Under the pieces are notes generated by a model that was not told where the DNA came from, ran no database searches, and was given only the letters and a program-made list of their open reading frames with translations. Below, piece after piece: positions 15,008 through 25,552 of a stretch of DNA of 33,246 nt; the stretch's first letter is position 1; each line of letters starts with the position of its first letter. Source of the DNA: Bacillus pseudomycoides. Lineage in GTDB: Bacteria > Bacillota > Bacilli > Bacillales > Bacillaceae_G. The stretch lies in contig NZ_NVOY01000004.1 in NCBI RefSeq assembly GCF_002551005.1, forward strand, positions 350,995 to 384,240, given 5' to 3'. The position numbers were made by a program, and so were the translations under genes.

Positions 15008-16801
15008 ATGACCATTCACGGTATAATTACACTCCTCATTATTTTTATTACATTTATAGTTTTAATGTGCGAAAAGTTTCCAGCTGATATCGTTATGTTC
15101 AGCGGACTAGTTTCTTTAATGATGTTTGGAGTTCTAGCTCCCTCTGAGGCTTTAGATGGATTCTCAAATGAAGGAACATTAACAATTGGAGCCTTATTAA
15201 TTATAGCTTCTGCCGTTAATAAGAACGATTCCATCAAACAAATTCCACGGTTAATAATCGGTCATGAGAGAAGTCATAAAAAAGCAATTCTTAAGTTGAT
15301 GATACCTGTAGCTAGTCTCTCCGCATTTATTAACAATACACCGATTATAGTAATTCTTACACCAATAATAAAAAATTGGGCGCAAAAAATCGGCCTAGCT
15401 CCTTCTAAACTGTTAATTCCCTTAGCATATGCAGCTAGTATGGGCGGGATGTGTACATTGCTCGGTACATCTACAAATATTGTTGTAAACTCATTACTAA
15501 AAAAACAAGGTAATCATGGACTTTCTATGTTCGAATTAGGAATCATCGGTATCCCATGTACCATAATCGGTATTCTATTCATCGTATTTATAGGAAGCAA
15601 ACTCCTTCCTGAATACAAAAAAGGAAGCGAAATAGATGAAGAGAATAAAAGTGCATTTTTAGCAGAAGTTCAAGTTGAATCAAATTGCCCACTTATAGGA
15701 AAAACAATAAAACAAGCGAATTTACGTAACCTTATAGGCTTATATTTAATTGGGGTTATGAGAAACGAAGACATAATACTCCCAATTTCTAGCGATTATA
15801 TACTAAATAAAAATGACTGCTTGTTATTTACAGGAGACATTTCTACTATTTCCAACTTGGAAAAGGTTGAGGGTTTTACATTACACCTCAGTTCTAGAAT
15901 AAGTCTCGAAAACTCCTCCAATAATGACATCACTCTTTCAGAAATAGTAATATCCAAACAATCTTGTTTATCCAATCGAACCGTCAAAGAAATTCAGTTT
16001 CGCTCAAAATACAACGCTGTTGTAATTGCTGTTTTTCGGAACGGTAAAAGAATTCTCTCGAAAATAGGGGCTATTCGGTTAAAAACAGGAGATATTTTAT
16101 ATATTTTATCAGAAAACAAATTTTTCATAGAAAACCAATACTCTAATGATTTTTACTTTCTTTCCCATGAAACTGGTTCTCCTAAAAATCCTTCTAGAAA
16201 ACAAAAGATGACCTCCTTTATTCCTCTTCTTATCTTCCTTCTTATGATATTATGTGCAGGAATAGGGGTTCTACCGATTTTAACTGCTTCTTTTTTAAGT
16301 GTTATCTTATTATTCATTACAAAGTCCATTTCAGTACAAGAAGCAAGAAAATATGTAGATTTACGCTTACTTATCATGATTGGATCCTCTCTTGGAATGG
16401 CAAGCGCTTTGGAGAAAACAGGAATTGCTAATTACCTCGCTAACACACTCGTAGGCGAAACCACAACATTTAGTCCAACAGCAATACTTGCTATCATTTA
16501 TTTACTTACATGGATTAGTACCGAATTTTTATCAAACACGGCGGCAGCTGCCTTCATTTTCCCTATCGCTTATTCCATTGCTACACAACTGTCTTTAAAT
16601 CCCGAACCTTTTATTATAGCTATTGCGATTGCTGCCTCTGCTAGTTTTGCTACACCTACAGGATATCAAGCAAATTTAATCGTTTATCAAGCAGGTGGCT
16701 ATAAATTTGTAGATTTTCTTAAAATAGGTCTCCCGCTTGGCTTCCTTTTCATGATTATTTCTGTCCTACTCATCCCATACTTTTGGCCATTTTATACGTA
16801 A
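15008..16801 (+). CDS. SLC13/DASS-family anion permease with two RCK-C domains (probable sulfate importer)
   Basis: A 597-residue protein from ATG 15008 (AGGTG six nt upstream). It is a multispanning membrane protein in two halves: TM block 1 (about 5-205) with the transport motif AFINNTPIIVILTP (106-119) and MGGMCTLLGTSTN (145-157), and TM block 2 (about 403-597) with the matching SNTAAAAFIFPIA (from 509). Between them lie two TrkA-C/RCK-C domains (about 217-290 and 306-374). This layout is that of SLC13-type transporters, several of which carry sulfate. APS kinase and ATP sulfurylase follow directly (88 nt gap), so sulfate import is the most economical role. Citrate or another dicarboxylate remains possible from sequence alone. 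Confidence 0.88.
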   Translation: MTIHGIITLLIIFITFIVLMCEKFPADIVMFSGLVSLMMFGVLAPSEALDGFSNEGTLTIGALLIIASAVNKNDSIKQIPRLIIGHERSHKKAILKLMIPVASLSAFINNTPIIVILTPIIKNWAQKIGLAPSKLLIPLAYAASMGGMCTLLGTSTNIVVNSLLKKQGNHGLSMFELGIIGIPCTIIGILFIVFIGSKLLPEYKKGSEIDEENKSAFLAEVQVESNCPLIGKTIKQANLRNLIGLYLIGVMRNEDIILPISSDYILNKNDCLLFTGDISTISNLEKVEGFTLHLSSRISLENSSNNDITLSEIVISKQSCLSNRTVKEIQFRSKYNAVVIAVFRNGKRILSKIGAIRLKTGDILYILSENKFFIENQYSNDFYFLSHETGSPKNPSRKQKMTSFIPLLIFLLMILCAGIGVLPILTASFLSVILLFITKSISVQEARKYVDLRLLIMIGSSLGMASALEKTGIANYLANTLVGETTTFSPTAILAIIYLLTWISTEFLSNTAAAAFIFPIAYSIATQLSLNPEPFIIAIAIAASASFATPTGYQANLIVYQAGGYKFVDFLKIGLPLGFLFMIISVLLIPYFWPFYT

Positions 16802-16889
16802 ACAAAGCAAACACAAACTAATTTTGTATTGAAATAGACGTTCTTGATTACTAAGCCCTTTTTTACTTTATATGAAAGGAGAAATTTTT

Positions 16890-17495
16890 TTGGAAAAACA
16901 AACAAATGTATATTATCATCACTTTTCAATTACAAAAAAGGATAGACAAAATTTGCATAAACATAAAAGCTGTATTGTTTGGTTTACAGGTTTATCAGGA
17001 TCTGGAAAATCCACAATTGCCAATATTGTTGAAAACAAGCTACATCAATTAGGGACCTCCACTTATATTCTTGATGGAGATAATCTTCGAAAAGGATTAA
17101 ATCAAGATCTTAGTTTTTCAGCAGCAGAGCGTAAAGAGAATATCCGCCGCGTAGGTGAGGTGTCAAAATTGTTTGTAGACTGCGGAGTTATCGTGTTGGC
17201 AACATTCATTTCACCGTACCGCAACGATCGTGAAGCGGTTAGAAATAATGTACATCCTGACGAGTTTATTGAAGTTTATATCGACTGCTCTCTAGAAAAT
17301 TGCGAAAACAGAGATCCAAAAGGTTTATATAAAAAGGCTAGAAATGGAGAGATTATCGAATTTACCGGAATTTCCTCCCCTTATGAAAAACCAGTTAATC
17401 CAGAAATTACTCTTGATTCTAATCATTGTTCAGCTGAAGCATGCGCTATACAAGTCATAGATTTTCTCAAAAAACATCACTACTTATCAATTTAA
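16890..17495 (+). CDS. cysC: adenylylsulfate (APS) kinase
   Basis: A 201-residue enzyme that phosphorylates APS to PAPS, the universal sulfate donor. Start TTG 16890 lies 8 nt after AAAGGAG; the ATG at 16872 sits inside that site. Motifs are Walker A GLSGSGKS (34-41), [10 protein letters not shown] (62-71), [15 protein letters not shown] (76-90), FISPYRNDR (106-114), the lid YKKARNGEI, and [10 protein letters not shown]. Length and motifs are complete, so it should be active. It lies 11 nt before the ATP sulfurylase start, an operon pair that converts sulfate to PAPS. With a PAPS-type sulfotransferase in the same island, a biosynthetic sulfation role is more likely than sulfur assimilation. 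Confidence 0.95.
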   Translation: MEKQTNVYYHHFSITKKDRQNLHKHKSCIVWFTGLSGSGKSTIANIVENKLHQLGTSTYILDGDNLRKGLNQDLSFSAAERKENIRRVGEVSKLFVDCGVIVLATFISPYRNDREAVRNNVHPDEFIEVYIDCSLENCENRDPKGLYKKARNGEIIEFTGISSPYEKPVNPEITLDSNHCSAEACAIQVIDFLKKHHYLSI

Positions 17496-17506
17496 GGAGG
17501 ATTATG

Positions 17507-18688
17507 ATGGACTGTCCAACAGACACAATTTTGCCTCATGGAGGTATACTAATTAACCGTGAATTACAAGGAGCAGAGCGTGAAGAATATTTAAAAAAGG
17601 TAAACGAACTCCCCTCTCTAACTATCTCTGCTTGGAGTATTTCTGACATTGAATTAATCGCAAACGGTGGCTTTAGTCCGCTCATCGGTTTTATGGATAG
17701 AAATGATTATGAAAGCGTCTTAATGACTATGCATTTAAAAAATGGACTGCCATGGACGATTCCTATCACTTTACCTATCACACAAGAGGAAGCAAAAGAT
17801 TTACGTATTGGAACTAAAGTGACCCTTTACGGAGAAGATAAAATTCCTTATGCATTTATACAAATAACAGATATCTTTCATTACGATAAACAAAAAGAAG
17901 CACAGCTCGTATTTGGTACAACAGAAGTCGCTCATCCAGGTGTAAAAAAATTATATGAACAAGGTGATATATATATAGCCGGACCTATTTCTTTGTTAAA
18001 CAAACCTTCACACAAAAGTTTTCAAGATTTTTATATGGATCCAAAAGAAACAAGAAATATGTTTTACGATTTAGATTGGAAAACTATCGTAGGGTTTCAA
18101 ACACGCAATCCTGTACATCGTGCACATGAATACTTACAAAAAACAGCACTTGAAATCGTTGACGGATTATTATTAAATCCACTTGTTGGAGAAACAAAAG
18201 AAGATGACATCCCTGCGGATATTCGAATGGAAAGCTATAAAGTATTACTGAAGAACTATTATCCAACTGATCGTACTCGCCTTGTTATCTACCCTGCCGC
18301 TATGCGTTACGCAGGTCCTCGTGAAGCAGTTATGCATGCGCTTGTAAGAAAAAATTACGGTTGTACACACTTCATTGTCGGTCGCGATCATGCAGGAGTA
18401 GGAAATTATTACGGAACGTACGATGCCCAAAAAATCTTTCGTAATTTTGATCCCAGTGCAATTGGAATTCAACCACTATTTTTCGAACATAGTTTTTATT
18501 GTAAAAAGTGTATGAACATGGCTTCTGTAAAAACATGCCCACATTCTAATACCGATCGTGTTATTTTAAGTGGTACTCAAGTTAGAGAAATACTTCGCAG
18601 CGGACAAATTTTGCCGTCTGAGTTTACTCGTCCTGAAGTGGCGGAGGTGTTGATGAAAGGAATGAAGCGAAGCAATGCAAAAGACTGA
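17507..18688 (+). CDS. sat: sulfate adenylyltransferase (ATP sulfurylase)
   Basis: A 393-residue enzyme making APS and pyrophosphate from ATP and sulfate. AAGGAGG at 17494-17500 is followed by ATGATG; I chose the second ATG (6-nt spacing), though 17504 is possible. Active-site motifs are [11 protein letters not shown] (198-208) and GRDHAG (292-297), with [12 protein letters not shown] (263-274) and a Cys-containing [17 protein letters not shown] segment near the C-terminus. This is the homo-oligomeric Sat type of Bacillus, without an APS-kinase fusion. It is co-transcribed with cysC upstream and overlaps the GT4 gene downstream by 14 nt, tying PAPS supply to glycan assembly. B. cereus-group genomes usually also have an assimilatory sat elsewhere, so this may be a second copy. 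Confidence 0.95.
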   Translation: MDCPTDTILPHGGILINRELQGAEREEYLKKVNELPSLTISAWSISDIELIANGGFSPLIGFMDRNDYESVLMTMHLKNGLPWTIPITLPITQEEAKDLRIGTKVTLYGEDKIPYAFIQITDIFHYDKQKEAQLVFGTTEVAHPGVKKLYEQGDIYIAGPISLLNKPSHKSFQDFYMDPKETRNMFYDLDWKTIVGFQTRNPVHRAHEYLQKTALEIVDGLLLNPLVGETKEDDIPADIRMESYKVLLKNYYPTDRTRLVIYPAAMRYAGPREAVMHALVRKNYGCTHFIVGRDHAGVGNYYGTYDAQKIFRNFDPSAIGIQPLFFEHSFYCKKCMNMASVKTCPHSNTDRVILSGTQVREILRSGQILPSEFTRPEVAEVLMKGMKRSNAKD

Positions 18689-19802
18689 AGCAACGCCATT
18701 AAAAAAAGGCATTAATTTAGTAGGATATGCACGTGCCGAATTTGGACTAGGAGAATCTTGCCGCCTAGCAGCAAAGTCCATTCAAAGTACAAATATTCCA
18801 TTTGACATTATTAACTATTCGCTTCCACATGTAAAATCATTAGATTTCTCTTGGAAACATAAAGAAATAACCGCTCCTATCCACGATGTGAATATCTTCC
18901 ATATAAATCCAGATGTATTTCCAACCGCTCATAAGCAGCTTGGACATCAATTTTTTAACGGTCGCTACAATATTGGTTATTGGCATTGGGAGCTTCCGGA
19001 ACTTCCTAGGGAGTGGTATACCAGCTTCAAACTTGTCGATGAAGTATGGGTTCCCTCATCTTTTGTACTAGAAGCTGTATCTAAAAATACAAACCTTCCT
19101 GTAATTCGTATCCCGCATTGCATCCAAGTAGAATGCCCTGAAGGTATAAGTCGTGAATACTTTCATTTACCGACAGATCGCTTTTTATTTCTTTCCATGT
19201 ATGATCCTAGAAGTATACAACAACGTAAAAATCCAGTTGCGTCTATTCAAGCATTTCAAAAAGCATTTTCTAAGGATGATCCTTCCGTTGGGCTTGTTTT
19301 AAAAATCAATAATTCAAATTATAATCTTGCAGAAGTAAAACAGATTCATCATCTAATTCAAGATAATCGTAATATTTATCTTATTAATCAATCATTAAAT
19401 CGAGGAGAAGTAAACGCCTTAATTCAATCGGTTGACTGTGTTGTCTCTTTACACCGTTCTGAAGGATTTGGACTTGTACTAGCAGAAGCAATGTATTTAG
19501 GAAAACCAGTCATTGGTACAAATTGGTCTGGTAATACTGATTTTATGAACACAGATAATTCTTATCCTGTCAATTATACCCTCGTTCCAATAAAACGAAA
19601 TTACGGTCCTTACAAACATTATCAAATATGGGCTGAGCCAGATATTGAGCATGCTGCTTATTTTATGCGCCAACTTATCTCCGATCAAACACAGTGTAAT
19701 CTTATCGCAAGGAAAGGACAAGAGACCATAATGACCGATTTTTCACCAAATGTGATTGGAAACATGATTGAAAAACGATTGACAGAATTAAGATTTATTT
19801 AA
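18675..19802 (+). CDS. GT4-family glycosyltransferase
   Basis: A 375-residue GT-B enzyme overlapping the end of sat by 14 nt. The N-terminal half opens [25 protein letters not shown] (12-36) and has [13 protein letters not shown] (102-114), [11 protein letters not shown] (121-131) and RIPHCIQV. The C-terminal half carries the donor-site motif [12 protein letters not shown] (262-273, E263 and E271) and [16 protein letters not shown]. This is family GT4, a retaining transferase using a nucleotide-sugar donor. Because its translation is probably coupled to Sat, the sugar it adds or the chain it extends may be the one that is sulfated. That link is inference. Confidence 0.9.
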   Translation: MQKTEATPLKKGINLVGYARAEFGLGESCRLAAKSIQSTNIPFDIINYSLPHVKSLDFSWKHKEITAPIHDVNIFHINPDVFPTAHKQLGHQFFNGRYNIGYWHWELPELPREWYTSFKLVDEVWVPSSFVLEAVSKNTNLPVIRIPHCIQVECPEGISREYFHLPTDRFLFLSMYDPRSIQQRKNPVASIQAFQKAFSKDDPSVGLVLKINNSNYNLAEVKQIHHLIQDNRNIYLINQSLNRGEVNALIQSVDCVVSLHRSEGFGLVLAEAMYLGKPVIGTNWSGNTDFMNTDNSYPVNYTLVPIKRNYGPYKHYQIWAEPDIEHAAYFMRQLISDQTQCNLIARKGQETIMTDFSPNVIGNMIEKRLTELRFI

Positions 19803-19827
19803 TGTATAAATCATCTATTCATTATTC

Positions 19828-19875
19828 TAGAGAGACGAAACAATAATTGTAAAATTGTTTCACCTCTCTATTTTA
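19828..19875 (+). terminator. terminator of the sulfate/PAPS-GT4 operon
   Basis: A 17-bp stem with two mismatches (19828-19844 with 19854-19870) is followed by TTTT. Confidence 0.75.
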
Positions 19876-19981
19876 CTGAGTTCTTCCATACTCCCTATCC
19901 TATTCATGTAATGATGAAAATAAACGGTTTTTCAGTAGCAGTCAAGGTATATGAAACATATGATTAAAGGAGATAAAAGTT

Positions 19982-20969
<988 letters not shown>

Positions 20970-21067
20970 AGAAAAGGATTATGAGATTTGATTTTATAAC
21001 CTTTTTATATTACCTATCCCTCTTGACTTGTACTTTAACTTTATTTTTATATAGGGAGGACATTTTG

Positions 21068-22195
21068 ATGACAAAATTTTATCCTATCGCTAGTCCTATA
21101 TTAAATGGAAATGAAAAACAATATGTCATAGACTGCCTCGATTCTAATTGGATATCTTCAAACGGGTCATATATTCAAAAGTTTGAAGAACAATTTGCAC
21201 AGTATTGCGGCGTGAAACATGCTATTTCTTGTAGTAACGGAACCACCGCTTTACATCTTACTCTTTTAGCATATAGCATTAAAGCAGGTGATGAAGTGAT
21301 TATTCCGACTTTTACATTCGTTGCAACAGCAAATGCAGTCGTCTATTGTGGCGGAACTCCTATATTTATTGATTCTGATTCAACAACATGGAATATTGAT
21401 CCTGCGAAAATAGAAGAAAAAATCACACCGCATACAAAAGGAATTATTCCCGTTCACATCTATGGTCATCCAGCTGATATGGACCCTATTAAAGAATTGG
21501 CAAGGAAATATAATTTATTTGTTATAGAAGATGCTGCTCAGGCTGTAGGAGCGCAATATAAAGGAAAAATGACAGGAGCAATTGGTGATTGTGCTACTTT
21601 TAGTTTGTTTGGCAATAAAATTATTACAACCGGTGAAGGTGGAATGATTACTACTAATGATGACCACATAGCTGAAAAGATTCGAATTCTAAAGTCACAA
21701 GGAATAGACTTAAAACGTAAATATTGGTTTCCAGTTATAGGATATAACTATCGCATGACCAACATTCAGGCAGCAATCGGCTGCGCACAACTCGAGAACA
21801 TTGACTGGCATATTCAACAACGAATTAGAATTTCTAATCAATATATACAAAATCTAAAAGATGATCAACGTCTCATATTACCTATCGAAAAAGAATGGGC
21901 TAAAAATGTATACTGGATGTTCAGCATAATATGTAAAGATTTTACTGAAAACGAACGGAATTTGTTAATGGATCGCTTAAAAGATAAAGGGATTGAAACT
22001 AGACCTTTTTTCTATCCTATGCATGCATTGCCTCCTTATCAAAATTTACAGGAAACATTAGAATTCCCTATAATAAATCGTATTTCTGCTCAGGGTATTA
22101 ATGTTCCAAGTTACGGAAGCCTGACAGATGATGACATTCGATATATTAGTTTAAAAATAAAAGAAGCATTAAACGAGGTAAGCGTGAAAAAATGA
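21068..22195 (+). CDS. per: GDP-perosamine synthase-like aminotransferase
   Basis: A 375-residue DegT-family PLP enzyme. Start ATG 21068 follows GGGAGG; the longer frame from 20981 is a hydrophobic read-through with no ribosome-binding site. Motifs are SNWISSNGSYIQKFEEQFA (26-44), SNGTTALHL (56-64), D155 in VIEDAAQAVGA, the Schiff-base K184 in FGNKIITTGEGGM, GYNYRMTNIQAAIG, and RPFFYPMHALP. These closely follow RfbE/Per enzymes, which transaminate GDP-4-keto-6-deoxymannose to GDP-D-perosamine. It stands 98 nt after gmd and forms a substrate-product pair with it. Other 4-keto-sugar aminotransferases of this family are the main alternative. Confidence 0.88.
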   Translation: MTKFYPIASPILNGNEKQYVIDCLDSNWISSNGSYIQKFEEQFAQYCGVKHAISCSNGTTALHLTLLAYSIKAGDEVIIPTFTFVATANAVVYCGGTPIFIDSDSTTWNIDPAKIEEKITPHTKGIIPVHIYGHPADMDPIKELARKYNLFVIEDAAQAVGAQYKGKMTGAIGDCATFSLFGNKIITTGEGGMITTNDDHIAEKIRILKSQGIDLKRKYWFPVIGYNYRMTNIQAAIGCAQLENIDWHIQQRIRISNQYIQNLKDDQRLILPIEKEWAKNVYWMFSIICKDFTENERNLLMDRLKDKGIETRPFFYPMHALPPYQNLQETLEFPIINRISAQGINVPSYGSLTDDDIRYISLKIKEALNEVSVKK

Positions 22196-22327
22196 TATAT
22201 GCCCCTCTCTTAAACTTATAATGAGCCTTTGTTTAAAAACAACATATCCTATTAATAGCTATAGAAATACCTCCTTGCTACAGCTATCTTTCATATAAAT
22301 ACACCACGATGAAAAGAGATGGGAACG

Positions 22328-24061
22328 ATGGACATAGTAAGATTAAGAAATAGAAACAATGAGTTTAACAATATGCTTAATCAAACGGATATTAAAAATA
22401 TTATTAAATTATTGCATCAAATATGGACCCTTAATCATGAAGATTTTGTATGGGAATTATATAGACAAATACTGCATCGTGAACCTGACGAAAAAGGTTT
22501 CTTTCATTTTTTTACTGCACTTGCGAAAGGTGTAGCCAAAAAACAAATTTTAATTGCAATCCTGACAAGCAGAGAGGCGATAGGCTTATACAGCCAAAAA
22601 GTCCCTCCCTCTCTCCCTCCTAATGCTTCCAAAACGATAAGTAGCTTAATTCATTCATTTTTTCTATCAAATGCATTACACTTTATCCATGCTTTATACA
22701 ATGAATTTTTAGCTCGTAACCCAATAAAAACAGAAGTCCAACAGTTATCAGTTTGCTTAAAAACAAAACAATCAAGAATCAAGATAATAAAGAAAATACT
22801 AACAACAAATGAATTTCAAAAAATACTAATCGACGCTAATTTTATCAATAACTTGCATATAAAAAATAGAGAACAAAATCAAAACAAAAGTATAAAAAAT
22901 ATCGGCATTTTCCTAGGACTGGCTTATCCCACCAATTTAGAAGGGGAAGGAATTGGTCGATTTAGTACAAGATTAGCAGAGGGACTATTTAAGTATGATC
23001 CAACCATAAAAATTTATGTTGTAACAAATGACATAAATCTTCGTAGTCTTCGTAACCTATTTTCACAACTCGTGCTTTTATACCCTGAGCGACTTATCTT
23101 TTATGCATCTAACAGTATGGAATCCATTAATACTGAATTACCAGTAGATGTATGGATTATCCCATATATCGGCTTAGAATTAGCTATGTATTTAGATAAG
23201 CCTATTATCCTTTGTTTACACGACTTAGTTCACTTACACTTTAAGGATTTATATTATCAGGAAAGTACAGCTGAGTTTTGTTACCGTCTTGATCGTTTTA
23301 TCCACAGATTAGTCGATAAAGCTTCTGCCATCATATTCTCTTCTAACTTTACAAGAAACCATGAAGGGTTACAATTTTTAAAGCTACCTATTGAAAAAAC
23401 TCATGTTGTTAGATTGACAGCTCCTGTAGAGGAATACACTGCGTATCATATACATGATGAAAGCTCATTTAGAACTAAATACAAATTATATGATGATTAC
23501 ATCGTCTATCCATCGGTTATTCGTCCGCATAAAAATCATTCTCTTCTTATTGAGGCATTTATGACATTCAAGCAATCCCTTGAGGAGCCACCTTCCAATT
23601 TAAAATTAGTGTTTACAGACCACTACCGTAAGAGACCAATCCATCTTCCAGATGTTTATCTACATTGTACTAATGAACAAATAAAAAACAGTATTGTCTT
23701 TCTTAATAGGATTCCGTCAGACAATGTACCATCCTTATACAAATATGCTTTGGGGACAATCGTTCCCACATTTTTTGAAGGAAGTTGTCCTTTCCCTATT
23801 CTCGAGTCACTTATACTGGATACCCCGGTTGCTGCTAGCCAAATAGAAGTTACAAGTGAAGTAATTACAAATATGACTGCCTTTTTCTCATTTAATCCAT
23901 ACTCAGTCGAAGAAATATCAAAAGCAATATATGAGTTAAGCAAAAACGGAAAACAAATGTTAAACCAGCAAAAATCTGCTCTCAGCACCGCCTTAAATCG
24001 AAGGTGGGCCGATGTTGCAAAGGAATATTATGACATTGCTACTAAAACTATTTGTACGTAA
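22328..24061 (+). CDS. DUF4214-GT4 fusion glycosyltransferase, copy 1
   Basis: A 577-residue protein from ATG 22328 (GAAAAGAG 9 nt upstream). Residues about 36-88 and 113-165 are two DUF4214-like helical modules (FVWELYRQILHREPDEKGF and FIHALYNEFLARNPIKTEV). From about 190 a GT4 catalytic region follows: IGIFLGLAYP, EGEGIGRFSTRLAEGL, ILCLHDLVHLHF, SSNFTRNHEG, YIVYPSVIRPHKNHSLLIEAF, and the donor-site FEGSCPFPILESLI. It is strongly similar throughout to the protein at 25553, a tandem duplication now separated by a sulfotransferase on the other strand. DUF4214 occurs in proteins acting on sugars and surface-layer proteins; here it may bind the acceptor. Confidence 0.88.
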   Translation: MDIVRLRNRNNEFNNMLNQTDIKNIIKLLHQIWTLNHEDFVWELYRQILHREPDEKGFFHFFTALAKGVAKKQILIAILTSREAIGLYSQKVPPSLPPNASKTISSLIHSFFLSNALHFIHALYNEFLARNPIKTEVQQLSVCLKTKQSRIKIIKKILTTNEFQKILIDANFINNLHIKNREQNQNKSIKNIGIFLGLAYPTNLEGEGIGRFSTRLAEGLFKYDPTIKIYVVTNDINLRSLRNLFSQLVLLYPERLIFYASNSMESINTELPVDVWIIPYIGLELAMYLDKPIILCLHDLVHLHFKDLYYQESTAEFCYRLDRFIHRLVDKASAIIFSSNFTRNHEGLQFLKLPIEKTHVVRLTAPVEEYTAYHIHDESSFRTKYKLYDDYIVYPSVIRPHKNHSLLIEAFMTFKQSLEEPPSNLKLVFTDHYRKRPIHLPDVYLHCTNEQIKNSIVFLNRIPSDNVPSLYKYALGTIVPTFFEGSCPFPILESLILDTPVAASQIEVTSEVITNMTAFFSFNPYSVEEISKAIYELSKNGKQMLNQQKSALSTALNRRWADVAKEYYDIATKTICT

Positions 24062-24151
24062 CCTTTCATTTGTTCACTACTCTTTATAATAAAATTTCCC
24101 AGAACCTGAATAAGACTCCCACTGCTGAAAATTTCACTTTATACTCTTTTT

Positions 24152-24235
24152 ATTATAAAAATGCCTCCTTCTATGTATCGACAATCTAATCTCTTACAGA
24201 CTGCCTGCACAGGAGGAAGCATATCTATTTTTATA
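24152..24235. terminator. possible bidirectional terminator between convergent genes
   Basis: TTATAAAAAT near 24152 pairs with ATTTTTATAA near 24226, extended by GCCTCCT with AGGAGGAAGC after a bulge. The loop is long, so this is weak, but it lies where two convergent genes need an end. Confidence 0.3.
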
Positions 24236-24256
24236 ATCGAAAGGTAAAAGCATAAG

Positions 24257-25003
24257 CTAATGCTTCTTTTTAAACAAACGTAATTCTTTAATTGAGTTAG
24301 CATCCAGAGAAGCAATCCTATTTTCTATTTTTTTTCTAGCATAATCATATAACTGCAAATCCACCTCGTTTTTTTCCAGTATCTTATCAATCACTTTCTG
24401 CGGAATTTCTTCTTTTAAAGGTCTTTCTGTATTAACATTTAACTTTTTATAATTAATATTCCTCCATCCGAATTCTTTTTTCATAATATACAAAGATTCA
24501 GGAAATAACTCAATAATCCCTACCACAGAAAAATATTTTTCAATATGTTCTTTCGCCACCTGCAAATCAGCAACATCATTACCTGTAATACAGCGAGTTT
24601 GAAGATTTACTGTAGAATAATTAAATTTTGGATTGCTTACATACTCATCAATCGTCTCTTCAAAAAACAGTTCTTTGTACTGGTTTGAGTTCTTATGAGC
24701 AAAATAAAACCATGAGATTACTTGTTCAACCGGATGTCTCAACATTGTAATATAGGTAAAGGGCCTAGAAAGGTAACGATGAATACCAAACAAGAAATGG
24801 CCACATAAAGTGTCAGCAGTTGTTAATTGCTCTTTATAAGAAAGTACCCCTTGAGGAAGTATTCCATGTATATTCACATCATAATGTATATTATTTGGAT
24901 ATTGTCTACAAATCAAATCTGTCAATGTAGTTCCCCCAGCTTTAGGGATATGAAGAAATAATAATAAAGGACTTCTTTTCTTGCTAGACTGTCCTTCATT
25001 CAT
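24257..25003 (-). CDS. PAPS-dependent carbohydrate sulfotransferase
   Basis: A 248-residue protein with the two PAPS-binding signatures. The 5'-phosphosulfate loop is LFLHIPKAGGTTL (15-27). The 3'-phosphate site is MLRHPVEQVISWFYF (87-101), with R89 and S97 in the expected places. This is the Sulfotransfer_2 type (heparan-sulfate 2-O-sulfotransferase-like), which transfers sulfate from PAPS to sugar hydroxyls. The start at 25003 has AAGGAGATG upstream. It is encoded antiparallel between two paralogous GT4 genes and is the only sulfotransferase I see in the window. With Sat, CysC and the SLC13 permease it completes a sulfation pathway. The acceptor is unknown; a spore-surface glycan is inferred from context. 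Confidence 0.87.
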   Translation of the reverse strand: MNEGQSSKKRSPLLLFLHIPKAGGTTLTDLICRQYPNNIHYDVNIHGILPQGVLSYKEQLTTADTLCGHFLFGIHRYLSRPFTYITMLRHPVEQVISWFYFAHKNSNQYKELFFEETIDEYVSNPKFNYSTVNLQTRCITGNDVADLQVAKEHIEKYFSVVGIIELFPESLYIMKKEFGWRNINYKKLNVNTERPLKEEIPQKVIDKILEKNEVDLQLYDYARKKIENRIASLDANSIKELRLFKKKH

Positions 25004-25035
25004 CTAAAAGTCATCTCCTTACGTTTAATTTTTTT

Positions 25036-25064
25036 CAGTATATGCCTCATAACTTTCTATAAGT
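25036..25064 (-). promoter_or_regulatory. weak sigma-K-like promoter of the sulfotransferase
   Basis: On the minus strand this reads AC (25064-25063), 18 nt, CATATACTG (25044-25036). The -10 has eight of nine expected bases and the spacer is one base long, so this is tentative. Confidence 0.35.
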
Positions 25065-25552
25065 ACTATCCAAAAGGTGAAATTTGTGCATTCAAAAAAA
25101 AGCATAATAATGCTGTAGAAGAATATAATAAAACGTCAAGTGTAACTATCAAACAAAAAATCCTCTGATGCATTCTAGTAATTAAGTAAAGGTTGATGGT
25201 AATAAAAAACATATAATTAAACAATATATCTTTTATATTCTGCTATATCTTACAAAAATCTTAATAATTCTCGTTACTAGATATTCACAATTACAAATAC
25301 ACTGTACCTACAAATCAAATAATTATTATCTAACTATTAGACTGTATTTATCTTCGTGATCAATAATAACTAAATACATTTAAAATAATAAATCTTCTAT
25401 TCCTATTTATTGATAATATAAGGCAAGATCTCTTTTCTATCTATAAGAAATATGAATTATAGATTTCTACTAAAAATGATAACTCGTTTAAATAATAAAA
25501 GATTATTCTTTATTTATCACTCAATTTTTAAATCATAAAGGAGTGTACTACG
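25065..25552. other. AT-rich intergenic region, nothing identified
   Basis: It separates the divergent sulfotransferase and second DUF4214-GT4 genes. The stretch is extremely AT-rich with many stop codons in all frames. Only the ribosome-binding site AAAGGAGTG near 25539 is clear. Confidence 0.5.

Noticed and set aside
15008-18688. Reading the sulfate genes as ordinary sulfur assimilation
   Set aside because: No APS/PAPS reductase, sulfite reductase or siroheme gene is present, and the set is joined to a glycosyltransferase with a sulfotransferase nearby. It cannot be fully excluded without the rest of the genome.
20981-21067. Hydrophobic N-terminal extension of the perosamine-synthase-like protein
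   Set aside because: The good ribosome-binding site GGGAGG lies just before ATG 21068, and the family starts there; the upstream 29 codons are probably untranslated.
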